NCBI GenBank assembly: GCA_949825025.1
Contig: OX463778.1
Location: 48,198,829 to 48,262,828, forward strand
Length of the DNA: 64,000 bases
Source: Siphlonurus alternatus
Taxonomy: Eukaryota; Arthropoda; Insecta; Ephemeroptera; Siphlonuridae
Direction: 5' to 3'
Below the pieces are notes generated by a model that worked only from the letters and a program-made list of their open reading frames with translations, was not told the origin of the DNA and searched no databases. A program made the translations under genes and the position numbers. Below, in pieces: positions 10,701-23,600 of the stretch; within the stretch, counting starts at the first letter, position 1, and each line of letters opens with the position of its first letter.

Positions 10701-12392
10701 CTCAAGCCAGTGGGTCCTCATGTCACTGAGGAGACCATCCTGCAGTCTGTGGCTACGGCCCTACACGTCTCCACACAGCCAGTAACCGGACAGACTGGCT
10801 CTCGTTCAGCCCTTGAGCGCAACCCTGGTGTCTTCCTCAACCCAGAGCAGCCCCTAGTGCAGGTAAGAAACCATCTGGGCTCAGTTTGAGAATTGAATGC
10901 CACCATTTCAGTCAATTACCATTGGTGTTGTAAGCCTAACCTTATAAATGTGTCCTCTTTTCAGTCAGATAACTATGAGCTTGATAGAATTAATATCGTT
11001 GTTAGGAAACATTATCTGCAATAAAACAGGTGTCCTGAATGTTGCATCACTAACAATTGACTGTTAAGTCTATGTACTGTTTTGTTGGAACCAAAGTGGC
11101 TTATATCTACAGAAACATTTCAATTCAAACGGAAAGTGGCATTCTGTCTTAACAGTGGCGGTCTCTTTCTGCTGCAGAACAGTCTGGAATAGTTCTAAGC
11201 AGCCATGCGTTGAATTACTCAACCTAACCTCCTAACTCCCGAGTGTTATTTTCAATTATTTGTTGAGTAAACAACCTAAACTTTGTATTTTTGTATGTAG
11301 GTAGAGAAAAGGAAGGAGAAGGGGGGGGGGGGGGGGAGAGAAGAGAGAGAAAGAGATTGATTGTTGTATATTAATGACCACAATTTTTAAGTTTTAAGCA
11401 TCATAATGGTCAGCAAATAGATATATTAACAATACTGGTTTCTGTTATCATCATTCTGATACATAATGAGATTTATTCAGTGAAGATGTATTTCAGTAAT
11501 AAGCTGCCTGAAGATATTTTACCCAGTGTTTTTTTTTTTTTCTTTTGTAGTTTTATTTTACTTTTAGGGAGTGCTGTAGTTGATAGTTATTTTATATTTA
11601 TAATTAAATGTCTTGTTGTAATTGTAGTATGTAAAAATGACGTAACCCATAACCCATGTTGTACTTGTACAACCAGCGGTTAAATAAATCTTCTTCTTCT
11701 TTTCTAATGCCCACGCTTTGGCGTTTAAGCCATTTTACTTCTAGTAAGCCAATAGAGAAGGGCTTCCGTCTCTTCTTTCTTCATGTTGCCAGGCAACGAG
11801 TCAAGTTTCGCAGTTAATGCTGAGCATCTAAATAGATGCCCTCTGTCTTGAGGTTCTTTTTTACACAATTTACAAATGTCACTATCTTGGATTTTGAATT
11901 TCTTCTGATAGCATCCAAGATAGTCATGGCCAGTATCTAGTCTGAATTTAGCAGTGTCTGTGAGTCTATTATAAGTGTGAGTTTTGGCTGATTTAAATAT
12001 GAGATCTCCCCATGCTTTAATACTTGCTTGTTCTTTCCAATCTGAGTCAACTTTCTGCTTCACTGCACTATTAATATGAGCTTGAATTGAATGAATGGAG
12101 ATGCTTGTTGTTGGCTGTGTCATCTTGTTGCCCATCTTGGAAATGAATTGAATTGAAAAAACAAAGTAGTTTTTTAGGAAAAAAAAAAGAGACAGAGTAT
12201 GCATAACATTTACAACATGTAACTGTGAAATTAAGGTAAAACCGATTAGTGCAGACCTCAGCATTATTTGGGGCTATACTCTAAGTCTCACATTGTTTGC
12301 AGGCGGTGGCAGTGGCAGACGATGACATACGGAGGCAAGAGGACCGTGTACTTGCCGCCCGAAAGAAGCTCGAAGAAGCCCTTAAGGTCTAA
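7778..12392 (+). CDS. MBD2/3: Methyl-CpG-binding domain protein MBD2/3 (NuRD subunit), complete
   Basis: Five exons: 7778-7893, 9325-9477, 10219-10402, 10617-10862 and 12303-12392. Phases are 2, 2, 0 and 0, giving 262 residues. The N-terminal MBD (about 4-70) has the ALPKGWQREEV start, GLSAGKVDVYYYSPSGKKF and LARHIGDSLDLATFDFRTG. The conserved middle PPIRQTASIFKQPVT is at 114-128, LFWEKRLEGL begins exon 4, and the C-terminal helix DDDIRRQEDRVLAARKKLEEAL matches the segment that pairs with p66/GATAD2 in NuRD. K32 and Y36 sit where vertebrate MBD2 keeps K and Y and MBD3 has H and F, so binding of methylated CpG is plausible. The acidic tail of vertebrate MBD3 is absent; the stop follows the coiled coil. 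Expected role: bridge between methylated DNA and the Mi-2/NuRD deacetylase-remodeller in the nucleus. Introns 2 and 4 carry transposon insertions. Confidence 0.96.
8164..8350. mobile_element. Possible transposon relic with CAGGCGCGGATCCA head
   Basis: The left edge CAGGCGCGGATCCAGAA matches the GCAGGCGCGGATCCA terminus of the element at 54674-54857. It is followed by an 18-20 nt A-run and G-rich patches (GGAGGGGGACTGTAA at 8240, GGGGAGGGGACTGTAAT at 8320). I could not find the opposite end. Confidence 0.4.
9014..9060. repeat. 47-nt near-perfect hairpin in MBD2/3 intron 1
   Basis: Arms CATTGAGCTCTACACAAGGC (9014-9033) and GCCTTGTGTAGAGGTCAATG (9041-9060) pair over 19 of 20 positions, with one G-G mismatch, around a 7-nt loop. 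It is shorter than a typical animal pre-miRNA. A small foldback or a tandem duplication with inversion would also explain it. Confidence 0.8.
9506..10060. mobile_element. 549-bp MITE with TTA target duplication (PIF/Harbinger-like) in MBD2/3 intron 2
   Basis: The element runs 9509-10057. Left end AGCCTGGTTTACGCAGACGC and right end the exact complement, with the inverted repeats continuing through an A9/T9 run and CTTCTGCGTC. TTA flanks both sides (9506-9508 and 10058-10060). A 3-bp TTA/TWA duplication is the PIF/Harbinger signature. The inside is rich in GCGTCTGC and GCGTCTTGCGTC subrepeats and encodes no transposase. It lies wholly within an intron of 741 nt, about three quarters of which is this element. 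Confidence 0.85.
11560..11703 (+). mobile_element. Possible LINE 3' end with (TTC)n tail
   Basis: A stretch ending TTGTACAACCAGCGGTTAAA, AATC and then (TTC)4 looks like a retrotransposon 3' end with a simple-repeat tail. The tail could instead be the (GAA)n tail of the antisense LINE fragment that ends just after it. The two readings cannot be separated by eye. Confidence 0.35.
11725..12264 (-). pseudogene. Non-LTR retrotransposon ORF2 C-terminal fragment
   Basis: The conserved part (roughly the last 135 residues) contains KFRLDTGHDYLGCYQKKFKI, then CKLCKKEPQDRGHLFRCSAL. This is the tail typical of Jockey/RTE-like LINE ORF2 proteins, after the reverse transcriptase: an FRLxTGHD block followed by CxxC...H....C. 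The reverse transcriptase and endonuclease are absent, so this is a 5'-truncated copy, antisense in MBD2/3 intron 4. The first 40 or so residues of the open frame are T-rich and probably not part of the element's protein. Confidence 0.8.
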
Positions 12393-14851
12393 GCAGCAGT
12401 TTGTGATGCTCAAATACCTCCAGTTTTTTTAACTCCAGTTTTTTAATACTTTACCCATGATCTTGTGCTACACTGAATGTTTTTTATTTTTTATTTTTTT
12501 TTTTTTTAATACATAGTAACTTTTTCTGAAAAGAACAGTATTGTTTTTTTGATAAAGTTTGTGTTTTACTTTACTTTTTACATTTGCTTTAAGACTTTCA
12601 TTTCATACTTTTAGTGTACAACTTATTTGGTTTTGCTACACCAAAATTCAACTGAAGAAGAAAGAAGACAATTAAGAAGCAATTTTAGTTATCTACTCAA
12701 GAAATATTCTGTAGTACAGTACTTGGTGACTATTTTTATTTTATTTTTACTGGATCTTTGCACAATGAATTTTGAAAAATAATTAAGCTGTAATCAATTT
12801 GAAATGAAATACACTCTTTCAAGCAAGAATTTAAGTTTGGACGAGTGCAGTAATTTGCATACTTTCAATGTAAGCAAAACCCAACTGGAAACCAAAATCT
12901 TTCGTGAACAGAGCTCCTGCACATGATTCACATTCAGGAAGTAGACTATTTCAATGGAAACTCTTGCTTGAAAGACTGTAGGACAAAGGGAAAATATGCA
13001 AACAAGAAAAGTAGGTGGTAGTGGTAAACTTTGATCATGATTGGTGGCCATTTTCAAATATTTCTCACTAAAATATTTCTTGCTAATAATTAACCATTTC
13101 TCTTACTGTATATTGCATAATACAAATTTATGTAACATGGGTCTTTTCTCTAAAAGAAAAGATCTTGATGTCCCAATCTGGCAATGCCTTTTTTTTTTTT
13201 TTAATGTATGTTATTCTAGGATTATTATAGATATTATGGCTTGCTTTTATTTTGCTCCTGCTCCTGCAGGTACAGTATTATATTATTTTTGGTGTTGAAG
13301 GTCTTTTTATTATTTATTTTAAAACTAGTGCAAATTGTATTTGAATGCAAAAGGAACATTGAAAGGCGTTTTGGCATTGCTGATAAGATTATGTATTTGT
13401 GTAGGCTATCTTCTCCTATACAGTAATATATTTTCAATTTTGTAAACTTTTTAAACTGTCTATTAATGGATTTCATATATCACACTACACCATTATAATA
13501 TTTTTCTGCTTAATATACAGTATAGAATGATAAGGCAGAAATAACTGTTTTTTTTTTTTTGTTTTTTTTTTATAAAATTACATTTTAACTATTTAATTAA
13601 TACCTTGGTTTTAGTAATTACTAAAAACGATATTACATATATGACATGACATGATACACACATGCACCAAATTTACTACGTTTAAATTTTGAGTTTACAT
13701 CATGCTCAATGAAAAAGTACGCACTATTTATTTTCTGAACCATGTTGCTTATTTCGTGTAGATGTGAGTAATTTCAACATGAAATGCACAACATGTTGTG
13801 CATTAAATAGGGGAATGATCTCATATGAGAGCAGGCTTTTACTTAGTTCATTCATATTTGCAGCCAACCCATCTCCAGCATTTACCTTAGAGACTTCTTG
13901 TTTAAATTTAAATTGCTTAACCTGAACTCTTAACATGGCATATATAAAGTAAAGCATGCTTTAGAGGTTTTATGTCACACCCAGTGACCAATGTTAATTT
14001 ACTAGCCATCATTATATTCATTTCAATCCCACTAACTTTGAGGTACTAGCAAGGGCTCTACGATAATAAATATAAATACATACAACTAACTATTGCCTAG
14101 AATTTGGAGGTTTTAATTGCAACAATGACCTGCATGTCAAGCTCTGGACATTTTAATTAAATATAATAATATAATATACATGTAGCCTTCTTTGAAGAAA
14201 AAAAAAAAGAAGCCCACCAAATCGAAAGAAGGTCAAGTGGATACACAACCCCTTGTAATGCAATGTTTGCAAACCCATGCACTAGCAAAATTTATTTTTA
14301 AATTTCACAGTGCAATGGGTGCAAGCTCTTGAAGTGACATATAATGCATAACCTGTGTATTAATAGTCCGTGCCATTACCCTTAGTTGCTGCAAGTATTA
14401 AGTAATTTAAGTAATACCTGTGTTGCACCCCAATCCAAAAAATGAAAATGTTATAAATGTATGTTATTTATAATGTAATATAATTATGTATTGAATTTTC
14501 TGTCACAACACTCAAGTTTATGATTACAGTAACTAATGGTTCTGTTTTATTTTAAATTATAATGCTTTGAAGAATTTAGGACAGTCGTTGGATTAATGTT
14601 TTATGTTTAATAAGAAATTAATAATAAATAGTAAAAGTAAGGCCTGCTTTACCGTTTTGTGTGTGTGCGTGTGTATCATGTAATAATTTACATTGTTATT
14701 GGGCATAATTAAGCTTAATTAATACTACATATTATAATAATACAGTATGCAGCGTACGCATTATACAAATTTCGTTTATTGTTTCTTTCCTCTAAAACCC
14801 AATTTTATTATTGTTTTCAAATTTTATAAGCATGCAATGTATATTTGAGTC
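12393..14851 (+). other. MBD2/3 3' UTR and AT-rich intergenic DNA
   Basis: No gene is recognised. It holds T-runs, a small inverted repeat at 12813-12983 (arms TCTTTCAAGCAAGA and TCTTGCTTGAAAGA) and a perfect 22-bp palindrome at 13783-13804. The first plausible plus-strand AATAAA is near 14066, so the 3' UTR end is uncertain. A minus-strand open frame at 13724-13957 has fairly balanced composition but no family I know. Confidence 0.45.
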
Positions 14852-15345
14852 AATGGGGTACTGACCAAAAAAAAAGTTTCAAGTTTTTGTCAACATTTCA
14901 AAAGGCACGAGAATTTCATGAAGAACGAGTCCTATTACAGCATTCTACGACAATTTCCTGATTTTATATGAATTTTTAAAAACTCTCAAAAATGATGTCA
15001 TAGCATTGAATCTTAAATGGAAAAATAGATCAGTTAACATTGCCAAATCCCATACTTAATATTGAAATGTAACCAAAACTTCATTTGCAAGGTTTTTAGG
15101 TGCTAGAATTACGATAATGATAATGAAGGTTTCAAATTCCTACCTCAATAACTTTTCATTTTAGCAATGTTAACTGATGCATTTTCCCATTTAAGATTCA
15201 ATGGTATGACGTCATCAAAAAAGCTTTAAAATTTTTTATAAAATCAGCAAATTGTCGTAGAATGCTCTAATAGGGCTCGTTCTTCATGGAATTCACAGTA
15301 CTTTTTACTAGTATTGCTAACTCAAATACCGGTCAGTACCCCATT
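14852..15345. mobile_element. 494-bp foldback element (AATGGGGTACTGACC termini)
   Basis: Left end AATGGGGTACTGACC, right end its exact complement. Inner arms remain paired with mismatches: AAGAACGAGTCCTATTACAG against the complement of TAGGGCTCGTTC, then CATTCTACGACAATTT, ATTGAATCTTAAATGG and CAGTTAACATTGC. This is a long diverged hairpin with no coding capacity. Target duplication could not be fixed. Confidence 0.8.
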
Positions 15346-15956
15346 AAGATCAAATGAGCTTATATATAAACTGTAATTTACATTTACTACAGAAATCATT
15401 ACTTACAATATTGTTGTATACGTAATTAATAATGTTAAGTCAGATCATAAACTGCATGACCTTTACTGTTAAGAAGTGGGTAAAGGAAAGAAAGATCCTC
15501 TGTATCTTTCTGTTGTCGTCATCCACCCTTCAAAAGCTGCGCTAAGTTTATAAAACCATTGTTGCATAAATAAGACTAGCTTTTATAAAAAATATAGCAA
15601 TCACAAAGAATATCTGGGAGGATGGCCTAAGATTTACAGCTGCCGCTTTTGCTACCTTTTTTCTTTTTTTATCTCTAACATATCACACAGACCAGCCGCC
15701 ACTGATCAAGCGAGCGTGTGGCACATTTGGCAAACGTGTCAACATATGTTATATGTTGAATATCGAGTGTCTCAAATCCTCCCATGCAGTATTAATTCTT
15801 GTATCAATTTTAGGCAACGATTTTAAAAACAAAATGCAGATTGCAGAGTCTGCAGCTCATACATATGGTTCCAAAGTTTATACATTATAATATATAAACA
15901 AGGCCAAATTTTTTTCTTAAAAGAATTTTAAGAAGGGGGGGGGAGAGCTGGTAGTG

Positions 15957-16322
15957 TTAAGGGTAAGGTAACGCCAACAATGTTAAAAAAAGTCCCTCAC
16001 ACAAAAATTCTGGAAAAAAAATTTAAAATGTTCTCCTCTACACCCTATCAGTAGCTAAAATATCAGGTATACAAATTCGATCTAGTTTTTGAGTTATGAA
16101 TTTTTAAAGTTGACTAATTTTTATACATATATGGGAGTTCCATTTCTCCATGTTAAAGTAGTCAACTTTAAAAATTCATAACTCAAAAACTAGATCGAAT
16201 TTGTATACCTGATATTTTAGCTACTGATATATAGGGGGTGTAGAGGAGAACATTTTAAATTTTTTTCAGAATTTTTGTGTGAGGGATTTTTTTTAACATT
16301 GGTGGCGTTATCTTACCCTTAA
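15957..16322. mobile_element. TTAA-flanked foldback MITE, copy 2
   Basis: Same family as 4701-5063: TTAAGGGTAAGGTAACGCC start, complementary end, TTAA at both borders, and an inner arm with CTAGTTTTTGAGTTATGAA. The loop carries extra ATACATATATG. No coding capacity. Confidence 0.85.
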
Positions 16323-16550
16323 CCAAAAATTTTAAGGAGGCCAGGTGACTAGACTTTGAAACCCTGTTTTTTTTTATGGGTTTTATCAGTTTTATGCATG
16401 CGGCTATTTTGATGTGTGCCATGCATATATATAATATGTATTATAGAACCATACACATTGCAGGAACACTCTTAAATACATTATATAATATAAAATATAA
16501 AAATACAATGCATATTATAATTATATATTATAATATATTATAAAATTACA

Positions 16551-16556
16551 CATATA

Positions 16557-16610
<54 letters not shown>
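16551..16610. repeat. (AT)n microsatellite
   Basis: A near-pure AT dinucleotide run of about 46-60 bp followed by a short C-rich patch (CCCCCCCCCCTCCCCC). Confidence 0.95.
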
Positions 16611-16614
<4 letters not shown>

Positions 16615-17219
16615 GAATTAGCTATGTCGTCCCCCCCCCCTCCCCCGCCGCACTTGTATTTTGTCACTTTTGTCCTTCAAATCCTCCTGTTTAAAATTAA
16701 AAATTAATAAAATGTACTATTTATTAATAATAGATATATTTCAATTTAATGTAATAAAATATATACATATATATGATAGACGAATATCAGATATCTGATT
16801 TCGTGTAATATAAAAATTAACGACGCGCCTATAGCTATAATATATATATTTTATGTAATTTTTAATTTATAATATATATAATATAGCTATATATTGTTTG
16901 CATTAAATTTTTTACTTGGAAAATTTTAAAATTGTGTTTTTATATAATAATAAAATTAACATAAATACTATAATATATATTATATAAGCTAGCTGGATGA
17001 CCTATTTATTTTAAAGTATCGAATCTTTAAAACTATAATCTTTGCATGGTGTTCAATAAATATAATATAATATATAATTATAGTAAAAATGTAAAAATAC
17101 TAAATTATCTAAACATAATTATAATCTTATTAGTTATGTTATTTTAGTTTCTCTTTTAGCGTTATTACTATTATAGTAAATTTGCTATTTTAGACGACGA
17201 AGATCCTTTTTTTTTTTTT

Positions 17220-17608
17220 TTTTTCCTCCCGTAAATTGAACGACACCGGCATCGACCACATGTTTCCCCTCCTTTTGTCTGCGCCCCTGAAATTGGAACC
17301 AATCAAAAGTTGCTAAGCGTCGTGCTCCAGACAGTGCGGAGTATCGACCAATCATAGTTAATACTTCAAATTTGGCGGTCTGTGCAGAAGTGAGTCGCGC
17401 ATAAACACATGTCTCGCCGTCGCGCTGCCTGCAGAACTTCCCCTCCAAAATCGTGGGGCGCCGCGCGCCGTTTTCTCGCCGCACCGCAGTCGCGCAGTCG
17501 ACAACACTGCTCGGTGCACGAGCCGGTATACTCCGTCAGCGACAGACAAAGCTTTATTTTTGTACAGTGTGTCTTTTTTAATTGTATGTTGTAATTCTTT
17601 TTCCTGTG
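17220..17608 (+). promoter_or_regulatory. MEX3 promoter and 5' leader
   Basis: GC content and CpG density rise sharply here after very AT-rich DNA. An ATTGG and two CCAAT boxes lie at 17292-17353 (AATTGGAACCAATC, CGACCAATCA), followed by an E2F-like TTTGGCGG near 17370. No TATA box is seen, which fits a CpG-type promoter. The transcription start is probably between 17380 and 17560; the exact base is unknown. Confidence 0.55.
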
Positions 17609-20600
17609 ATGCCTGCTAGTCTGTTTCCCGACATGGATCGAAGCAACAGTGGTCTTGAAGACCAACGAGCATTGCAACTTGCTTTTGAACTATCAATGCT
17701 AGGCCTCGGTGAATCTCCGACAACTACTGAGCCCGAACAAATCAACTCGGCTTTTGGTGATGAAAATCGAGGAAAGAAGAGCCAAAACATGACGGAGTGT
17801 GTGCCTGTTCCAAGTTCCGAGCATGTTGCCGAAATCGTGGGCCGCCAAGGTGAGATTATTATTTGATTAATTCATGCTTCCCTTGCTAGTCTTTCTACAA
17901 GGCTGAGGGGTTATAATGGCGGCAAGCACGGACTCGAAGGCGACCATGTGCTCGCGCGGCGGTCGCTTGCATGCCTGTGCTCGCGCGCCTTCCTCTCATC
18001 CTCTGTCTGGGATCTGTCTACCCAGTCTGATTCTTCGAATATTCATATCTTTCCACCCTAAATGGTCAAATTGCGAGCGTACACGTCTCTTTGTCCTAGT
18101 TATTTTATTGTTTCTGTGTCTTATGATATCACCTAACATAATATAATTATTAATATTCTAGCTGATATATGGTCAAGTCTCTAGTCAAAAAGAAATTTTG
18201 AAATCATATTTCGCAACAACGCCAATGTGATGTATGTACTGTACACAAAAGGCTCCATAGTTTTGCTATGTATTCAGTAGCCGTGTTATCGATCGAATTT
18301 AACGCATGGGCAAATCGCTATTCCAACATTTCCAACTTGAAGTTGTCTCTAAGTTGTTACTTGTTAGTAACATGTTGATAAGTGTACCTTTTCATCATCC
18401 TAGCATGTTCTCTTGCCATTGTCATAGGAAAACATTTAACACGCGGTTATGCAGCTCTACGTTAGCTTTGACTTCTTCTCATTATAGCTATAATGATTAT
18501 GCAATGTATGGTAACGAAACGGTTAAATAATTTATGAGAGAAAGTAAAGCTAGTGTAGTATTAGTATCATTTGTAACTCATGAGCAAATAATAGGATGTT
18601 AATGTGTACTGTATACTTTCAGACATTTATTTAAAAGACATTACATACTGCATAGTGCATACTGTAAGTATTTAAATTTAAAACTTTCATAATCTGTATA
18701 AACACCACACTGACGTATATCGTATTACTAAAATATTTCTTGGTTGTTTTTATTAATTAATCAAAACAGCAACAAAACAACCCCCATTGGCCCATAATAA
18801 ATTATTAATGTACCGGTAAAGTTTTTCTTACAGCGCGTATATTTTATAAAAATAATAATAATTTTATTTAGATCCTTGGCTTTACAGCATAGATATATAT
18901 GATATAATGTATAAATATGTATGTCATATATTTATATTATATTAATGCCTATACACAGCCCGTACACCGTTTGCTGGGGGGATTAGAGAAATTGACAGGA
19001 AATAATCAATGAATGATCAATGAACTTCAAACAAATTTTTAGTATTTATTTTATGTATGATTATATTATTTATATATATATATATATTTTTTCCAATGGC
19101 TGGATATTTTTGAAGTAAGGAGAGTTGAGGGATATAGGGACAGGATGCCCTGTGACAAGAAATGCCTCAAGGCCAAATAGAGGGGTCTGTGTATGCCGGC
19201 TGGCTGCATGCATGGGCTGCTGCTCTGCCGCCATGGCTGCTGCTGGTAGTGGTGTATGGCGGCGGAGGAAATACGACCAAACCATGCGATACATGAGCCC
19301 GTCGTAGATCTACTATCGTGGGAACAGCTGCTTTGGCTGTGTGTGGATAAAATAATATCACGAATCTTCGCAATCGAGGTGCTAAAAACACGTTTGTCAC
19401 ACGTGTTCTACATAAAATCCCTCTTAGCATAATCAAAAGCTGATGTTTTACCTAAATACCTTGAAATTGAATCCATATGAATTTATCTTACATACTGCAG
19501 TATAGGTTTTCTTTTAGGATTATTGCCTGCAAGATTATCGAGTTTAGTTCAGCACACGTGAGAGTAGCTCGCATGTTGCAGTGACGAAGTCACGTGATCA
19601 ATGTCTGCAGCAGCAGCAGCACCCTGTTAGCAAGTCACACGCGCTCTTATGTAAATAAGTTAAAACTAAACTGATTTACATAGAAGCCTGCATGAAGTGT
19701 ATATACTTCAAATATATTGATATCGTAATATTTTGTAAAATATTTAATTAGGATTATCTTTCATTTTATTATAAATTTCTTCCATCCACTTTTTGCGGTA
19801 ATATTGATTTATTTTACTGATATTCATATCATTTTACAGTACTTGTCTTAGACTGTATATTTTTTTATATATCTATAAACTCAGCTTGTATAAATAAATA
19901 TCTCTCAATTGAAGATAGGGTAATATTTACTTTTAAGATGATGTTATTATTTGATTATTGATAAACTGAAATTACTTATATCGAAATAAACTGAAATTAC
20001 TTATATCGAAATAAACTGAAATTACTTATATCGAAATAAAAGCCCCACCTGATTTTGTCTATTTATAGATGGCATGCATTACTTTGAGTCACATCATATT
20101 TTTTGCAAAATAAGTTATAAGACTTCCCAGTTTCCTACTATACACTGGTATGTTCTTATATGTAGGGTCGGTGTTCGAGTTTCCGACCGTGTCGAGGTGT
20201 CAGCTGACGCACTTTTTTTTTTTTTTTTTTTTTTTAAGCATAGGGAGAGAACTTCCTCCCGTCTGCTGAGGGCCCCATTATGGGGGTGGGGTGGGGGCAC
20301 GGGGGTGGTGGTCGGCATTGATGGCCTCGCGAGTGGCAGCCGGCCGGCGCGCGGGACGTTGAACGGTCTCAAGGCCAGTGCCTCCTTGCTGCTTTTGTAC
20401 CCGCTTGCCTGACTGGCCTTTCTTTTCCTTCCTTTCTGCCTCCTTTACCTGAACTTGCTTGCTTTGGCTGCGTGCACGATGCAGCCAGCCGAACGAGCGA
20501 CCGACTGCGGCGCCATTTGTTATATATATATATTATTATTCCTCAACCTAGACCTTAAAAAATGTAAGTGCACATGCTACATGTGCTCTGTAATCATTTC

Positions 20601-23600
20601 CCTGTTACAACCACGAGGTTGCCTTATCAGTGCCGGAACTGTTATCAAGCAAGCGCTGTCGCCACATGTGTTGATAAACATACACGATTAAGTGAGAAAA
20701 AACACCATCTTTCCGCGTTAAATTTCCACGCTAAATTCGTTAAAAAAAAGGATAATTTGTAAGCAAAAGTTTTAGACCTTTCTTAGAAGCACTAAGCTAT
20801 ATTATATAAATCTGCACTAATAGCTTTGAATCAAACTACATCAAGATGGCTTGACCATGTAACAAGCTAATAATATTTCCACGTGTTTTTTTGCAGAAGT
20901 TTTACTTCTGCGTTGTTTTTTTTCGGAATTAATTAATAAAGTCTCGGAATTTCTGATTAATAAGAGAGTAATCAATTCGGTGAATAAAAGTACTTTCCTC
21001 GTTACATCATGGTGTAAATGTTATTTGACGTTTGTAATATTTGCTGGACCGATGTTATTCTGCTGAAAAGTTACCTCCGGCTATGTTCAGACGAGAGCTC
21101 ACGGCTGAACTGCGGCGGGTTGTTTACTCTGTGGGCGCTGAGCCGCGTCGCTGTGGCTGAGCGCCGTATGTGACCTCGCTCGCCACCTTGTCTCTCTATC
21201 TTTCTCCTGTGCATCATCCCTCTGAGAGAGACCCACAAACAAGCAAGCAAACACACAGTTTATTCACCCCGTTGCTTATTCCTCTTCTAACCCTTCTTCT
21301 ACCTACCTACCTGATGTGATACAGCCATACCTTGCTCGTGAGTCGTAAATCTTTTTACAATAACTGTTCAGTTTTTCATGCACGAAGGTTCAATATGTAT
21401 AATATATGTGAGCAGTTATAAATTCTTTTCATGATAATAATAGAATAAAGACAAAGGTTTTCGAAATTTCAATATAATATCTGTATTGAATGGCATGCAG
21501 TATTTTATCTTTATAGCATGATGGTACATTTTTTTTTAACTTCCATACAATAGATTACTTTAAATTTCAAGGATGTCCACTTGAACACTAATTAGTGTGA
21601 AAGGTTGTTAAAAAGGTATTGTTAAAGTATAAACTCATAAAACATTCCCTTCATACCTATATGTGATGAAAAAGTAAAGACAGGTGCAAAAGTTAAAAAT
21701 AAATGTACTACTTTTAACTTTTTCAGTATTTATATAAACATTTCTTATCCAATCCAATGATAATAATGACTCATTTAATATAAAAAATGTTTAAATTGAT
21801 TTGCTACTTGGTGGATGAGGTTATCTTTATGCCCGGTGTCAATTGAACGGCGGTGGCCCCCGGGGTTATTGGTCGTGTGTCCAGCCAGCCCGTCTGTATG
21901 CATGCGCGCCGCTTGAGGCTGGGGGGAGGGGGAGGGGTATTGGCGGGCGGCCAAGACTACTAGCTGCTGCTCGGAACACCGGTCTGCTGCTGGGCCCGCG
22001 CTAGCAGTGCACCGACGTGACACGCTGCTCGTGTGATGATGAGACGGCGAAATCTCTTGCAGCCACTCATTTGCCTGTCATCTTCCATCAACGCCAAGCC
22101 ATTGACAGCTCGTAGTACTCTTCCTAGCTTCCTCGTGCTTCACACGTGGTCCACTTAGTCGTAACAAATGGCACCATAACACCATTGATCATTTATCGAT
22201 TGATTTTTTTTAATTGATGTACAGTCGTCGCCTCGGAAAATTTCCCTTTGAGGCCTTGTTAATCACCATATCCCGTAAGAATAACACAGGGTATGGTGAT
22301 TAACAAGGCTGAAAATGGGAAATTTTCCATGGCGATGAGTGTAAAATAACATTGATCAAAAAAATAATAGTTTTATTATTTTTACATTGAAAAACTAAAC
22401 AAACAAACAAACAAGACAACAAAACAAAAACATACTAAATGGTTGAAATGAAGGGCAAATCGGATAATCATTTGTCTATTGTCCATATATATAGCTCAAT
22501 GAATTGATTTTTCGATTTTAAATTTGAACAATACTGCATGCAGTATAATTATTATTTAGTATACTATTTTTCAAAATAAAATGCATGCCGTGTATGTTGT
22601 ATGTTCTCATTATGTTAGCCTTTAGTAAATATTAATTATAATCAAAATATGATACATTGCTCAAGTGCTCAATTAATGTATCAATTTTTCCAAGTTGCAT
22701 TTAATTGTTGAAACGATTGAGACATGTTTTCTAAATAACACTGTGCCTCAGTTTGTTATACATTTTGAATATATTCTAAATTAAGTGTAAAATTTATATT
22801 CATAAATCAAACATACAGGAGACCGTATGTCACATGTTAAATAAATCAGAATAAAGCAGTTTACTGCTCTATTATATTCTTGTCGATAAATGTTATTTTA
22901 TATTTTCCCTTGGATTATTTAAATTTGTATTACAATATTATATTTGAAGTAAGTTAAAACATAGTATTGAATCTGGGATCATTCTTGAAGATGCCACGAA
23001 TAAAGATATAAGTGCGTTTTTTTATGTCTACTTCTATTTCCGTCCCCCAGTAGCATTATATGCATGCTATTGCTGCTGTGCTGCATGATGAGAAGAGAGA
23101 TGAAGTAAAAGAGCACTGCTGCGGCAGGTCTCTTGCACACAGGATCTTACTTATTTCTTTAAATAGAACGATTTATTCTACAGTATATATACTACGATAC
23201 ATTTACAAGCTTGTCATACATGCTTCTCAAGTACTGCATTGCGCTCGTATAATGCAGTTTTCATTATATTATACGACGGAGCTTTTTAGCTCAAACCAAA
23301 GATATATTATTATAAAATACGGAAAATGTGCAATGGTTTACTAAGCTCATGGTTTAAAGGTATTACGGATTTGTTGAAGCAAATTTGTGGATAACAAAGC
23401 ATCATATCCGCAGAAGATAATTGTATTAATGTTGAAATGTTTGAATAATTTCAGACTTTAATTACTAGTTGATACAAGTTTGTGACATCAAATTCATATC
23501 TTAAATTGTAGTACTAAAGTTAATATCTTTAAAAATTGGGTAATGCTTCTTGGTTATTTATCAAGTAAATAGTCCAAGTTGTTGCTCGTGTAAACTGAGG

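Larger units (their letters stand above)
10863..12302 (+). other. MBD2/3 intron 4 contents
   Basis: A 1440-nt intron. It holds a G-rich/GA-rich low-complexity patch (about 11312-11355), a plus-strand LINE-like 3' tail ending in (TTC)n at about 11690-11703, and an antisense LINE fragment at 11725-12264. The final acceptor is TTGTTTGCAG at 12302. Confidence 0.75.

Noticed and set aside
13783..13804. Perfect 22-bp palindrome AATGCACAACATG/CATGTTGTGCATT
   Set aside because: Single, isolated, with no partner copy or gene context; long enough to note but without support for a function.
13724..13957. Minus-strand 77-codon frame with balanced composition
   Set aside because: No family recognised, no clear splice sites or homologous block; probably chance.
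17582..17608. Upstream start for MEX3 giving extra residues YVVILFPV
   Set aside because: The codon at 17582 is TTG, not ATG. The ATG at 17609 gives the conserved MP-SLF start.
20160..20230. GTTCGAGT motif in a GGTCGG...CCGACC stem followed by a T-run (Pol III-like)
   Set aside because: An 11-nt loop and no A-box; the T-run is a common homopolymer here.
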